DNA of 64,000 nucleotides from Streptomyces lateritius (GTDB lineage Bacteria; Actinomycetota; Actinomycetes; Streptomycetales; Streptomycetaceae), in contig NZ_BMTO01000012.1 in NCBI RefSeq assembly GCF_014649715.1, positions 170,159-234,158 on the forward strand, read 5' to 3'. Positions within the stretch are counted from its first letter, which is position 1. Each line of letters starts with the position of its first letter. Both the position numbers and the translations under genes were made by a program. This document shows, in pieces, positions 15,622-24,624 of the stretch. The notes under the pieces are model-generated. The model was not told the DNA's origin and did no database searches. It saw only the letters and a list, made by a program, of their open reading frames with translations.

Positions 15622-17667
15622 ATGAGCCGCTGGAGAGCACCGAACCTGATCAGCGTCGCGGCCCTGCTCGTCGCCGCGTCCCTTCCCATCAGCGCGAACG
15701 CCACCACACACCCAGCCCACGCCGCGACACCCCGACCCCCGGCCACCGGCCCGGTCAACCCCGGATTCGACACCGGGGATCTCACCGGCTGGACGGTCAC
15801 CGCGGGCACCGCCTTCGGTCCCGCCGCCGTCACCGCCACCGACACCTACTGGGGAGGCCCCTTCCAGCACCGGGGCAGTCACCACCTCTGGGGCCACGCC
15901 GCCGCCGGCGACGAGGCCACCGGCACCCTCCGCTCCTCCACCTTCGCCGCTCCCGCGCGGATGAGCTTCCTGGTGGGCGGCGGCTGGGACCCCGAGCGCC
16001 TCTACGTCGCCCTCGTCAGGGACGGCGACGGCCGCACGCTCCTGCGGCAGACCGGCCCCGAGGACGAGGCGTACGTCAGGATCGTCTGGGACACCTCCGC
16101 CTGGCGGGGCCAGGCCGTCCACCTCGAAGTCGTCGACCGCAAGACCGGCGGCTGGGGTCACGTCAACCTCGACGACGTACGCACCGGGGACGCCGCCCTC
16201 CGGGACGACAACGGCCTCACCTTCCGTACGCTCGGCCAGGCCAACCAGCCCACCGCGACCAGGGACTACGCCGCCGACCCGCTGCGGCCCCAGTTCCACC
16301 ACACGCCCTACCAGGGCTGGATCAACGACCCCAACGGCGTGATCCAGTGGCGCGGCCGCCACCACCTCTTCAGCCAGTACCACCCCGACGCCCCCAAGTG
16401 GGGGCCCATGCACTGGTCGCACGCCGAAGGCCCCGACGCCGTCCACTGGCGGGACCTGCCGGTCGCCCTCACTCCGCCGCCGCGCGCGACCCCCACCGAC
16501 AACAGCGGGATCTTCAGCGGCAGCGCCGTCGACGACGACGGCACCCTGACCGTCGCGTACACCCGGTCCACCGACACGAGCGCACACCCCGGTGCCACCC
16601 CGGAGACCGTGGAGATCGCGACCAGTACCGACGGCGTCACCTTCACCCCCGGCACCGAGGTCGTCGGCGAGGCCCCGCCCGGCTCCGCCGCCGGATTCCG
16701 CGACCCCAAGCTCTTCCGCGACCCCGTCGACGGCCGGTGGAAGATGGTCGTCGGAGCGGGCGACGGCGGACGCGGCAAGGTGCAGCTCTACGCCTCCGAC
16801 GACCTGCGCAGCTGGACGTACGCGGGCGTCCTGACGGAGGGCGACGGCACGACCGGCGCCATGTGGGAGTGCCCCGATCTCTTCGAGCTCGACGGGAAGT
16901 GGGTGCTGCTGTACTCCACCAACGAGGGCGGGCAGTCGCTCCAGCGGTACGCCGTCGGCACGTACGACGGCAGTCGCTTCCGTGCCGAGCGGCACGGCGT
17001 CCTCGACGGCGGTGGCGACATCTACGCCGCCCAGAGCTACCGTGACGACGCCGGGCGGCGGCTGATGACCGCCTGGATGAGCGACTGGAGCGCGAAGGAG
17101 CCCACCAGGGTGAGCGGTTGGGCCGGCGCCCAGTCTCTCCACCGCGAACTGTTCCTCACCATCGACGAGCGCCTCGGCCAACGGCCGCTCGCCGCAGCCG
17201 ACTCGCTGACGTCGGGCCGGTCGATCAGCGTCACCGGCAAGACGGTGGACGGAACATGGCGGCTGGGACGGGGCGACACCGCACGCGTCAAGGCCGTCCT
17301 CGACCTGGCCGGCAGCACCGCCGACACCCTCACGCTCCGGCTCAAGGCCTCCCGGGCCGAGGCGACCGTCCTGCGGTACGAGAAGTCCACCGGCACCCTC
17401 ACCCTGGACACCGCCGGGGCGGGCTACGGCACCCGAGCCACGTACACCACCCATGCCGAGCCGGCGGCGGACGGAACCCTGTCCCTCGACGTCTTCGTCG
17501 ACCGCTCGTCGGTCGAGGTCTTCACCGGTGACGGCGCCGCCCTCACCGCCCGGGTGTATCCGCGCTACCGCGAGTCCGACGCCGTCGAGTTCGCCACCAC
17601 GGGCGGACAACTACGCCTGAGAAGCGCCTCCCTGACTCCGCTCGGCTCCGCCGTCCTCCCCGACTGA
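15622..17667 (+). CDS. secreted glycoside hydrolase family 32 (levanase/inulinase/exo-fructanase type)
   Basis: A 681-aa secreted fructan hydrolase. A signal peptide of about 35 residues (LISVAALLVAASLPISANA) is followed by a galactose-binding-like beta-sandwich (PVNPGFDTGDLTGWTV onward), then the GH32 five-bladed propeller and C-terminal beta-sandwich. The catalytic residues can be placed: nucleophile D236 in WINDPNG, transition-state stabiliser D361 in FRDPKLF, acid/base E416 in WECPDLF. ATG 15622 was chosen because GGAGG lies 7 bases upstream and the signal peptide then starts MSRWRAP; an ATG 69 bases upstream lacks both. It would release fructose for the divergent importer; the kinase gene follows 39 bases later. 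Confidence 0.93.
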   Translation: MSRWRAPNLISVAALLVAASLPISANATTHPAHAATPRPPATGPVNPGFDTGDLTGWTVTAGTAFGPAAVTATDTYWGGPFQHRGSHHLWGHAAAGDEATGTLRSSTFAAPARMSFLVGGGWDPERLYVALVRDGDGRTLLRQTGPEDEAYVRIVWDTSAWRGQAVHLEVVDRKTGGWGHVNLDDVRTGDAALRDDNGLTFRTLGQANQPTATRDYAADPLRPQFHHTPYQGWINDPNGVIQWRGRHHLFSQYHPDAPKWGPMHWSHAEGPDAVHWRDLPVALTPPPRATPTDNSGIFSGSAVDDDGTLTVAYTRSTDTSAHPGATPETVEIATSTDGVTFTPGTEVVGEAPPGSAAGFRDPKLFRDPVDGRWKMVVGAGDGGRGKVQLYASDDLRSWTYAGVLTEGDGTTGAMWECPDLFELDGKWVLLYSTNEGGQSLQRYAVGTYDGSRFRAERHGVLDGGGDIYAAQSYRDDAGRRLMTAWMSDWSAKEPTRVSGWAGAQSLHRELFLTIDERLGQRPLAAADSLTSGRSISVTGKTVDGTWRLGRGDTARVKAVLDLAGSTADTLTLRLKASRAEATVLRYEKSTGTLTLDTAGAGYGTRATYTTHAEPAADGTLSLDVFVDRSSVEVFTGDGAALTARVYPRYRESDAVEFATTGGQLRLRSASLTPLGSAVLPD

Positions 17668-17706
17668 CTCGTGTCCGCCCGCGAACAGCCCTGAAAGGTT
17701 CCTCGT

Positions 17707-18663
17707 ATGACCGCGACCCGCCGCCCCGTGGCCGTCCTCGGCGAATGCGTCGCCGACGCCTTCGTCGCCCCCACGGGCACCGAAGGACCAGGTCTCCGGC
17801 TCGACGTGCTGCCGGGCGGCGGGCCCGCGAACACCGCCGTGGCGCTCGCCCGCCTCGGCACCCCGACCCACTTTCTCGCCCGGCTCTCCGGCGACGTCTT
17901 CGGCGGCCTCTTCCGCCGCCGGCTCGCCGAGTCCGGAGTCCGCATCGACCTCTGCCCCGACGCCGCCGAACCCAGCACCCTGGCCGTCGCCGGCCTCGGC
18001 CCGGACGGCGCCGCCGAGTACTCCTTCCACGCCGAGGCCACCGCCGACTGGCAGTGGACACGTCAGGAACTGGCCCCGGTGGGAGCCCTGGACGCGGCCT
18101 GCCTCCACACCGGCTCGCTGGCACTGGTGCGGGAGCCCGGGGCGCCGGCCGTCGAGGAACTCCTCGAAGCCCTGCGGCCCACCACCACGATCTCCCTCGA
18201 TCCCAACGTACGCCCGCTGCTCGCGGCCCCCGAGCGGTACCGGGCCCGTCTGCCGCGCTGGTGCGCCCTGGCCGACATCCTCCGCCTCAGCGAGGACGAC
18301 CTCGCCCACCTCCACCCCGGGACCTCCCCCGAGGCCGCCTGCGACACCTGGCACCGGGCGGGCGTCCCGCTCGTACTCGTCACCCTCGGCGGGGCCGGCG
18401 CCCTCGTCTCGTACGACGGCGTCCGCCGGCAGGTCCCCGCGCCGCCCGTCGACGTCGTCGACACCGTCGGCGCGGGCGACGCCTTCACGGCCGGCCTCCT
18501 CCACCGGCTCCACGGGGCCGGCGCGCTGGGCGGACGGCTCTCCACGCTGACGTGGGACACCCTGCAGGAGGCGGTCGCCTTCGGTACGACGGTCGCCGCG
18601 GCCACCTGCGCCGTCCGCGGCGCGAACCCGCCGTACGCGCAGGACCTGGTCACCCGCGTCTGA
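17707..18663 (+). CDS. PfkB-family carbohydrate kinase, probable fructokinase
   Basis: A 318-aa ribokinase-fold sugar kinase. The N-terminal GGGPANTAVALARLG block and the C-terminal DTVGAGDAFTAGLL signature are both present; the catalytic base is D258 in GAGD. The ECVADAF opening and sugar-site residues resemble fructokinases of the ScrK type. It would phosphorylate fructose imported by the FrcBCA-like system. ATG 17707 follows an AAAGG Shine-Dalgarno at 9 bases; it is in an operon with the GH32 gene. Confidence 0.9.
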   Translation: MTATRRPVAVLGECVADAFVAPTGTEGPGLRLDVLPGGGPANTAVALARLGTPTHFLARLSGDVFGGLFRRRLAESGVRIDLCPDAAEPSTLAVAGLGPDGAAEYSFHAEATADWQWTRQELAPVGALDAACLHTGSLALVREPGAPAVEELLEALRPTTTISLDPNVRPLLAAPERYRARLPRWCALADILRLSEDDLAHLHPGTSPEAACDTWHRAGVPLVLVTLGGAGALVSYDGVRRQVPAPPVDVVDTVGAGDAFTAGLLHRLHGAGALGGRLSTLTWDTLQEAVAFGTTVAAATCAVRGANPPYAQDLVTRV

Positions 18664-18750
18664 CCGGAGGTCTTCGCGTGATCAAGACCCGCGACTGCCA
18701 ACAACGCTCGTGATCGATACAGATGGGTCGTGTCCGGAAAGTAGCGCCGT

Positions 18751-18795
18751 CTGCCCGCAGGGCAGCCGGGACTTCACGGACACGGCCTTAGGCCG
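18751..18795. terminator. paired hairpins between convergent genes
   Basis: CTGCCC-GCA-GGGCAG (18751-18765) and CGGCC-TTA-GGCCG (18783-18795) lie between the fructokinase stop and the GAF regulator stop; the second straddles the regulator TAA codon. Neither has a T-tract. They are plausible bidirectional terminators for the two convergent genes, but the stems are short. Confidence 0.35.
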
Positions 18796-20086
18796 CGCCC
18801 CTGCGCGCCCCGCGGACCGCCGGTGCCGTCGAGTGCGGGAGCAGGTCGTCCGGGTGGGGCGGGCGGAGGATCTCGACCTCGACCTCCTCACTGAAGCGGT
18901 ACGGCCGGTGGGCGAGCACGCTCGCCAGGTTCCGGCGGATCCGCGACATCTCCGCCCGTACCGTCACCGTCCTCGTCCGGTCGCCGAACACGTCCTGCGC
19001 CAGTTCCGCCGCCGTCCGGCCGTCGCGGTGCAAGGCCAGGACGTACAGCAGTTCGGCGTGGCGCGGACTCAGCTCCTGCGTCCAGCTGCCGGCCGCCCCC
19101 GACACCGCCACCGACCAGCGGCGCGGCCGGCTCAGGTCGAGCACCACCCGGCTCGCCGCGCCCGTCGCGCCGTCCGCCGCGGCCCGCTCCTCCTCCACCC
19201 GCAGCAGCCAGCCGCCCGGCAACGGCTCCACCGCGCACATCCCCAGCGACGGCAGCCAGACCCGCCCGGCGCGGAAGGACCTGGGCAGCGCGATCCGGTC
19301 CACGGGCGCCATCCCGGTCACCGCCGCCGTCCAGCCGTGCGTGTCCACCGCGACCGCCCGCCCGCCCACCCGGCACAGGATCGGCGCGGCCACCGAGCGC
19401 AGCCGCTCGATCGACCGCAGATGGCGTTCGCGCATCTCCGCCTCGGCGAGCCGGGCCACCGAGGCGACCAGCGCCAGGGTCGCGGGATGGAAGCTGGAGG
19501 CCGGGCCGCTCACGTCGATGATCCCCAGCAGCCGGTGGTCGCGCGGGTCGTGGACGGGGGCCGCGGCGCAGGTCCAGTTGTGCAGGGTGTGGACGTAGTG
19601 CTCGGCGGAGTGGACCTGGACGGGCCGCCCCATGGCGAGCGCCGTCCCCACCGCGTTCGTCCCGGTGGTGTGCTCGGTCCAGGCCGCGCCCTCCTCCAGA
19701 CAGATGCCGTGGGCCTGCCGGAGAACCGCGCTGTTGCCCTCGCGCCATAGCACCCGGCCCTGCTCGTCGGTGACCACCATGATCTGCATCGAGGCGTCGG
19801 CGATCCCGGCGAGGCCGGCGCTCAGCGTCCGCATGACCTCGCCGAGGACCGTCGCACGCCGCCGCTGCTCCAGCTCGTCACGCTGGAGCAGCACACTGCT
19901 GGTGCCCTGGTCCGGATCGAGACCGAGCCGGAACATCCGTCGCCACGACGCGTCGATCACCGGACGCGGCGCGATCGGCGGCGTCCGGCCCGCCAGGGTC
20001 TCCTCCCGTACCCGGTGCAGCAGTCGGGTCGCCTGGGCGGCGTCCATGGTGGCGAGCCGGTTCATGTCGAGCTGAGTGTTCTTCAT
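18788..20086 (-). CDS. GAF-domain transcriptional regulator
   Basis: A 432-aa regulator. An N-terminal helical segment (residues 1-75) includes IDASWRRMFRLGLDPDQ, seen in AcoR-like activators; a GAF sensor follows (MVVTDEQGRVLWREGNSAV, EGAAWTEHTTGTNAVGTAL, CAAAPVHDPRDHRLLGIID). The sigma-54 AAA domain of true AcoR is missing; instead the C-terminus has a winged-helix-like region (LSPRHAELLYVLALH to RAEMSRIRRNLASVL) that probably binds DNA. ATG 20086 has GGGAGA 5 bases upstream. Target genes are not evident; it could regulate itself through the TGCAAC repeats upstream. The AidB gene lies upstream on the same strand but is separated by a terminator. Confidence 0.8.
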   Translation of the reverse strand: MKNTQLDMNRLATMDAAQATRLLHRVREETLAGRTPPIAPRPVIDASWRRMFRLGLDPDQGTSSVLLQRDELEQRRRATVLGEVMRTLSAGLAGIADASMQIMVVTDEQGRVLWREGNSAVLRQAHGICLEEGAAWTEHTTGTNAVGTALAMGRPVQVHSAEHYVHTLHNWTCAAAPVHDPRDHRLLGIIDVSGPASSFHPATLALVASVARLAEAEMRERHLRSIERLRSVAAPILCRVGGRAVAVDTHGWTAAVTGMAPVDRIALPRSFRAGRVWLPSLGMCAVEPLPGGWLLRVEEERAAADGATGAASRVVLDLSRPRRWSVAVSGAAGSWTQELSPRHAELLYVLALHRDGRTAAELAQDVFGDRTRTVTVRAEMSRIRRNLASVLAHRPYRFSEEVEVEILRPPHPDDLLPHSTAPAVRGARRGAA

Positions 20087-20195
20087 CGGTCTCTCCCAGC
20101 CACCCGCGGTGCTGTATCGGTTCTGCGCAACTACGGAGTCGTGGTGCCCATCGTGCCGCCCTCCGCTTCCCGCTGAAGGGCGGTTCGGGTAATCC

Positions 20196-20211
20196 TGCAA
20201 CCCTTTGCAAC
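20196..20211. promoter_or_regulatory. TGCAAC direct repeat upstream of the GAF regulator
   Basis: TGCAAC occurs at 20196-20201 and again at 20206-20211, exactly 10 bp (one helical turn) apart, 110 bp upstream of the regulator ATG. Spacing on one DNA face suggests a protein-binding site or activator element; the binding factor is unknown. Confidence 0.3.
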
Positions 20212-20250
20212 TCTGGCAGTCACCCGTTCGGTGCATGAGGCTGTGCACAG

Positions 20251-20288
20251 CGGAGGGTGGTGCCGTGTCGGCGCAGCACCACCCTCCG
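20251..20288 (-). terminator. strong hairpin after the AidB-like gene
   Basis: A perfect 13-bp stem (20251-20263 with 20276-20288) closes a 12-base loop. It lies 50 bases downstream of the AidB stop codon and upstream of the GAF regulator promoter region, so it probably ends AidB transcription. No long T-tract follows, as is usual in Streptomyces. Confidence 0.65.
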
Positions 20289-20337
20289 CTTTCGTGCCCG
20301 GCGCATGCCGCGTCGGCGCGGCCGGCCCCGGACCGGC

Positions 20338-21975
20338 TCAGATCTCCACCCGCGCCCGCTCCACCACCGTTCCCAGGTCCAACGTGTGCGGCAGCGTCCC
20401 GAACGCCGACCCCCAGTCGCCCCCGAGCCGCGAGGCGCAGAACGCGTCCGCCACCTCCGGCGGCGCCCAGCGCACCAGCAGGGACCCCTGGAGCACCAGC
20501 GCCATCCGCTCGGCGAGCCGCCGAGCCCGTGCCTCGATGCCGTCCAGATCCGCCAGCTCCGTCAGCACCGCCGTGATCGCCCGGTCGAGCCGGTGGTCCG
20601 CGCCCCGGGCCCGCCCGACCTCCGTCAGGAACGCGTCCAACGCCGCCGGCTCCTGCCGCAACGCCCGCAGCACGTCCAGCGCCTGGATGTTGCCGGAGCC
20701 CTCCCAGATCGAGTTCAGGGGCGACTCGCGCAGCAGGCGAGGCATCCCCGACTCCTCCACGTAACCGTTGCCGCCCAGGCATTCGAGCGCCTCCGCCACC
20801 AGCGGCGTGCACCGCTTCGTCACCCAGTACTTCGCCGCGGGCACCGCGATCCGCGCGAACGCCCGCTCCTGCTCCGTACCGGAGTCCCAGGCCGCCGCGA
20901 GCCGCATCCCGAGCACCGTCGCCGCCTCCGACTCCAGCGCCAGATCGGCCAGTACGTTGCGCATCAGCGGCTTGTCGATCAGCGGGCCGCCGAACGCACG
21001 GCGGTACGCGGCGTGGTGCACGGCCTGCGCCACCGCCTGGCGCATCAGCGCCGCCGAGCCGAGCACGCAGTCGAGCCGGGTCGCCGCGACCATCTCGATG
21101 ATCGTGCGGACCCCGCGCCCCTCCTCACCGACGCGGCGCGCCCACGTCGTCCCGTCGAACTCCACCTCCGCCGAGGCGTTCGACCGGTTGCCGAGCTTGT
21201 CCTTGAGCCGCTGGATCAGGAACGTGTTGCGCGTGCCGTCCTCGAGGACCCGCGGCACCAGGAAGCAGGTCGGTCCCCCCGCGGCCTGCGCCAGGACCAG
21301 GAAGCCGTCCGACATCGGCGCCGAGCAGAACCACTTGTGCCCGGTCAGGACGTACCCCCCGTCCGCGTCCAGCGGCCGGGCCTCGGTCGTGTTGGCTCGT
21401 ACGTCGCTGCCGCCCTGCTTCTCCGTCATCCCCATGCCGAGGAGCACCCCCGCCTTCTCGCGTGGCGGCCGCAGCCCCTCCTCGTACACCAGCGAGGTCA
21501 GCAGCGGCTCCCACACGGCGGCCAGAGCGGGATCCGCCCGCAGCGCGGGCACCGCGGCGTGCGTCATCGACAGCGGACAGCCGTGACCCGCCTCGACCTG
21601 GGTCATCACCATGAACCCGGCGGCCCGGCGCACATGACCACCCGGACGGGCCCAGGCGGCCGTCAGTCCCGCGTTGACGGACTTCCCGAGGAGCCGGTGC
21701 CAGGACGGATGGAACTCGACCTCGTCGCTCCGGTTCCCGTAGCGGTCGTGCGTCCGCAGCCGCGGCGGGTACTCGTTGGCGAGCGTCCCCCACGCCTGCG
21801 CCTGCGCCGACCCGGCGGACCGGCCCAGCGTCCGAAGCTCCCCGCGCGCGTCCGCGAGGACCTCCGGTGACAGATGGCGCTCGACGGCATCCGCCAGAGC
21901 CCGGTCGGACGCGAAGACGTCGTATCCCACCAGGGGCGGAGCCTGGTTGGTCACTGTGTGGGTGGTGGCTGCCAT
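20338..21975 (-). CDS. AidB-like acyl-CoA dehydrogenase family protein
   Basis: A 545-aa flavoprotein of the AidB branch. The N-terminal AidB-specific region (THTVTNQAPPLVGYDVFASD) and the MTEKQGGSDVRANTTEA FAD-loop block are diagnostic; TGHKWFCSAPMSDGFLVLAQ and the C-terminal LESPLNSIWEGSGNIQALDVL-like block (RESPLNSIWEGSGNIQALDV) also match. In E. coli AidB is induced in the alkylation (Ada) response and binds DNA and FAD; here an Ada-AlkA fusion lies 5.4 kb away. The nearest upstream gene is divergent, with only 17 bases between the two proposed starts. No clear Shine-Dalgarno precedes ATG 21975. Confidence 0.9.
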   Translation of the reverse strand: MAATTHTVTNQAPPLVGYDVFASDRALADAVERHLSPEVLADARGELRTLGRSAGSAQAQAWGTLANEYPPRLRTHDRYGNRSDEVEFHPSWHRLLGKSVNAGLTAAWARPGGHVRRAAGFMVMTQVEAGHGCPLSMTHAAVPALRADPALAAVWEPLLTSLVYEEGLRPPREKAGVLLGMGMTEKQGGSDVRANTTEARPLDADGGYVLTGHKWFCSAPMSDGFLVLAQAAGGPTCFLVPRVLEDGTRNTFLIQRLKDKLGNRSNASAEVEFDGTTWARRVGEEGRGVRTIIEMVAATRLDCVLGSAALMRQAVAQAVHHAAYRRAFGGPLIDKPLMRNVLADLALESEAATVLGMRLAAAWDSGTEQERAFARIAVPAAKYWVTKRCTPLVAEALECLGGNGYVEESGMPRLLRESPLNSIWEGSGNIQALDVLRALRQEPAALDAFLTEVGRARGADHRLDRAITAVLTELADLDGIEARARRLAERMALVLQGSLLVRWAPPEVADAFCASRLGGDWGSAFGTLPHTLDLGTVVERARVEI

Positions 21976-21992
21976 GCCGATACGGTAAGGAG

Positions 21993-23108
21993 GTGCAGGC
22001 AGCAAAGGAAACACCCGAGCGGCAGCCCGGGAGCAGACTCCACCGGGCGCGAGTCCTCTACCGCAACGTATCCAAGCGGAAGATGGTCTGGCTGCTCCTG
22101 AAGGACACCGTCAATTCGTGCATCGAGTACCGCATCCTCGGCCTGGCCGCCGAGGCGGCGTTCTTCACCCTGCTGTCCCTGCCCCCGCTGCTGCTCGGCA
22201 TGATCGCGCTCCTCGGCTACGCGGACGACTGGACCAACACCAACACGGTCGCCAGCATCGAGGAGAACATCCTCAACGCCGCCCGGACCGTCCTCTCCGA
22301 CCGGGGCGTCCGCCAGATCGCCCAGCCGCTCCTGGAGGACGTCACCCACGGCAAACGGCCGGAGCTGATCTCCCTCGGCTTCGCCATCGCCCTGTGGTCC
22401 GGGTCCCGAGCCGTGAACGTCTTCATCGACACCATCACCGTGATGTACGGACTCGACGGCCACCGCGGCATCGTCAAGACCCGGCTCCTCGCCTTCCTGC
22501 TCTACATCGTCGCGCTGCTCATCGGCGCGGTCGTCCTGCCGCTCGCCGTGGTCGGCCCCGACCGGGTCGTGGAGCTGGTGCCCTGGGGCACGGAGGTCGT
22601 CTCCGTGCTCTACTGGCCGGCCGTCATCCTGCTCTCCATCGCCTTCCTCACCACGCTCTACCACGTGTCCGTCCCCGTCCGTTCGCCGTGGATCGAGGAC
22701 ATCCCGGGCGCCCTTGTGGCGCTCGCGATGTGGGTTCTGGGCAGTTTCCTGCTCCGGATCTACCTGACCAGCCAGGTCGAGGGACCGACCATCTACGGCT
22801 CCCTCGCCGCCCCGATCGCCGTCCTGCTCTGGATCGGCATCTCGGCCTTCGCCGTCCTGGTCGGCGCGGCGGTGAACGCGGCGATCGACCGCGTCTGGCC
22901 CTCGGTCGCGACGGCCGCGGCCCGCGAGGCCACCGACCGGGCCCGCGCCGCCCAGGTCGCGGACCTCGTCGCACGGCTGCGCGCGGAGGCGGACGAGGTG
23001 GACGAGGACGACCCGGACATGCCGTCCGAGTTCCCGGAACGCTGGTCCAGGTTCCTGCCCCCCGACGACGTGAAGTCGCGGCTGCACTCCGGGTGGGAGA
23101 AGGACTGA
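21993..23108 (+). CDS. YihY/virulence factor BrkB family membrane protein
   Basis: A 371-aa inner-membrane protein with about six hydrophobic segments, beginning FFTLLSLPPLLLGMIALLGY and ending with IAVLLWIGISAFAVLVGAAVN. The family motif region ILGLAAEAAFFTLLSLPP is present. The acidic C-terminus (ADEVDEDDPDMPSEF) is cytoplasmic. Function of the family is not settled; it is not an RNase BN despite old names. The GTG at 21993 was chosen by length and composition, but AAGGAG touches it directly, so translation may be leaderless or may begin elsewhere; an internal ATG at 22082 is an alternative. Confidence 0.85.
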   Translation: MQAAKETPERQPGSRLHRARVLYRNVSKRKMVWLLLKDTVNSCIEYRILGLAAEAAFFTLLSLPPLLLGMIALLGYADDWTNTNTVASIEENILNAARTVLSDRGVRQIAQPLLEDVTHGKRPELISLGFAIALWSGSRAVNVFIDTITVMYGLDGHRGIVKTRLLAFLLYIVALLIGAVVLPLAVVGPDRVVELVPWGTEVVSVLYWPAVILLSIAFLTTLYHVSVPVRSPWIEDIPGALVALAMWVLGSFLLRIYLTSQVEGPTIYGSLAAPIAVLLWIGISAFAVLVGAAVNAAIDRVWPSVATAAAREATDRARAAQVADLVARLRAEADEVDEDDPDMPSEFPERWSRFLPPDDVKSRLHSGWEKD

Positions 23109-23170
23109 CGCGAGGGGGGCGGGGTCAGGCGCCCTCCGGTGACCCGGCTCGGCCGCCTACCCTCGGCGGT

Positions 23171-23923
23171 GTGTACGAGGAGAGAGCCGCGCGCCTGGAC
23201 GGCGCCGTCGTCTGGACCCGGGCCCCCGCATCCGGCGACGGAGCGGCCCGGCCGCCCGAGCCGTACGCCGTACTGCCGGACGGCTGCATGGACCTGATGT
23301 GGTGCGACGGCCGGCTGCTCGTGGCGGGACCCGACACCCGGGCGTTCGTCCCCGAGAACCAGGCGGCCCACTACGCCGGCGTCCGCTTCGCACCCGGTGA
23401 CGCACCCGCACTGCTCGGCGTCCCGGCGCGCGAGCTGCGCGACCGGCGGATCGGACTCGGCGCCCTCTGGGGCGAGGCCCGGGCCCGGCGGCTCGGCGAG
23501 CGTATCGCCGAAGCCTCCGACCCCGCCGCCGCACTGGAGGAACTCGTCCTGCGACGGGCCCTGGAGGTCCCGGCCCCCGACCCGCTGCTCCGGGCCGTCG
23601 TCCGGCGGCTGAACGCCGGCCGGCCCGTGGCCGAGACGGCCGAGGCCGTCGGCATCGGCTCCCGCCAGCTGCACCGGCGGTCGCTGGACGCGTTCGGCTA
23701 CGGCCCCAAGACCCTCGCCCGCGTCCTCCGGCTCCAGCGCGCCCTCGCCCTGGTCCGGGCCGGACTGCCGTACACCGAGGCGGCGCTCCGAGCCGGCTGC
23801 TCCGACCAGGCCCATCTGGCGCGCGAGACCCGGACGCTGGCCGGGACCACGCTGACCGCCTACGCCGCCGCCTGGGCGAAGAGGGAGACGCCGCAGCCGT
23901 CCGGGTCGAGCACCACGGCGTAG
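23171..23923 (+). CDS. AraC-family transcriptional regulator with DUF6597-type sensor
   Basis: A 250-aa regulator. The N-terminal part (PYAVLPDGCMDLMW, VRFAPGDAPALLGVPARELRD) resembles the small sensor domain found in many actinobacterial AraC proteins; the C-terminal AraC helix-turn-helix spans IGSRQLHRRSLDAFGYGPK to LPYTEAALRAGCSDQAHLAR. GTG 23171 lies 62 bases after the YihY gene. Its last 64 bases overlap the 3' end of the convergent glyoxalase gene, so its C-terminal tail (WAKRETPQPSG) is coded by the complement of the neighbour. Such regulators often sit next to VOC proteins that they may control. Confidence 0.85.
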   Translation: MYEERAARLDGAVVWTRAPASGDGAARPPEPYAVLPDGCMDLMWCDGRLLVAGPDTRAFVPENQAAHYAGVRFAPGDAPALLGVPARELRDRRIGLGALWGEARARRLGERIAEASDPAAALEELVLRRALEVPAPDPLLRAVVRRLNAGRPVAETAEAVGIGSRQLHRRSLDAFGYGPKTLARVLRLQRALALVRAGLPYTEAALRAGCSDQAHLARETRTLAGTTLTAYAAAWAKRETPQPSGSSTTA

Positions 23924-24258
23924 CGCTGTCCCCAGACCGCGTCCCAGGGCTTGAGGTGCCCGCGGTATCCGGACGAGACGAGCGACTCGTACGTGGCGTC
24001 CACCTCCTGGGGCGAGGAGCAGCGGAAGGCGAGCCCGATCCGGTCACCGGCCTCGGGCCGGGCCCAGCCGGGGTCGAAGGAGCGGATGACCTCCTCCGTG
24101 TCCCAGGCGATCCGCATCCCGCCGGGCAGCGCGGCCTCCACGTGCGGCGCCGTGTCGGCGTCGGCCGGTACGCCGAGGCCGAGGCGGCGGTAGAAGGCGA
24201 GCGAGGCGGCCATGTCGGAGACCACCAGGCCGATGACATCGAGTCGTGGTGTGTTCAT
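23860..24258 (-). CDS. VOC (glyoxalase/bleomycin-resistance fold) family protein
   Basis: A 132-aa vicinal-oxygen-chelate protein. It has the paired beta-alpha-beta-beta-beta units: LDVIGLVVSDMAASLAFYRRLG at the N-terminus (shown in part: VVSDMAASLAFYRRLG) and WGQRYAVVLDPDGCGVSLFA at the C-terminus. GRIGLAFRCSSPQEVDATYE-like sequence marks the domain junction. Substrate unknown; enzymatic, binding or antibiotic-sequestering roles occur in the family. Convergent 64-base overlap with the AraC gene. Confidence 0.85.
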   Translation of the reverse strand: MNTPRLDVIGLVVSDMAASLAFYRRLGLGVPADADTAPHVEAALPGGMRIAWDTEEVIRSFDPGWARPEAGDRIGLAFRCSSPQEVDATYESLVSSGYRGHLKPWDAVWGQRYAVVLDPDGCGVSLFAQAAA

Positions 24259-24624
24259 GCCGCCACGCTAGAACCGGCCCCGGCGCCGGGTCTTGAACGA
24301 ATCGGACCCGGGCCGCCGGACTACGCCACCGTCGTGACGATCACGGGTACGCGTACCTCGTGCACCGGCGCGATCCAGCCCGGCAGGGCTCGGATCCGCC
24401 GAAGCGGACCGCCGGCACCCAGCCCCGTCTGCCGCTGTCGGCCATGGTCATCGCCCAGCCCTTCGAGCTCCACCCGAGCGCCGCGCATGTGTCCGTGTGG
24501 CTACTTGAGCGGCAGGCGAACCAGTCGCTGCTGCCGGCGTGCACAAGGGGTTCCCCACGACTTGTCGCGGCCGCGAGTCCGCGCACGCGCAGACGGGCCA
24601 TTGCCGACGGCGGCCGCTCTTCGG
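24259..24624. other. gene-free stretch, possible decayed gene
   Basis: This 366-base region between the VOC start and the GlxA-type gene stop has no frame with family motifs and weaker third-position GC bias than its flanks. A 93-codon plus-strand frame (24360-24641, MHRRDPARQG) is open but resembles nothing I know. No hairpin terminator or clear promoter was seen. Confidence 0.4.

Noticed and set aside
15595..17610. 671-codon minus-strand frame opposite the GH32 gene
   Set aside because: Shadow; Gly/Val/Glu-rich with no motif, while the plus strand carries the three GH32 catalytic residues.
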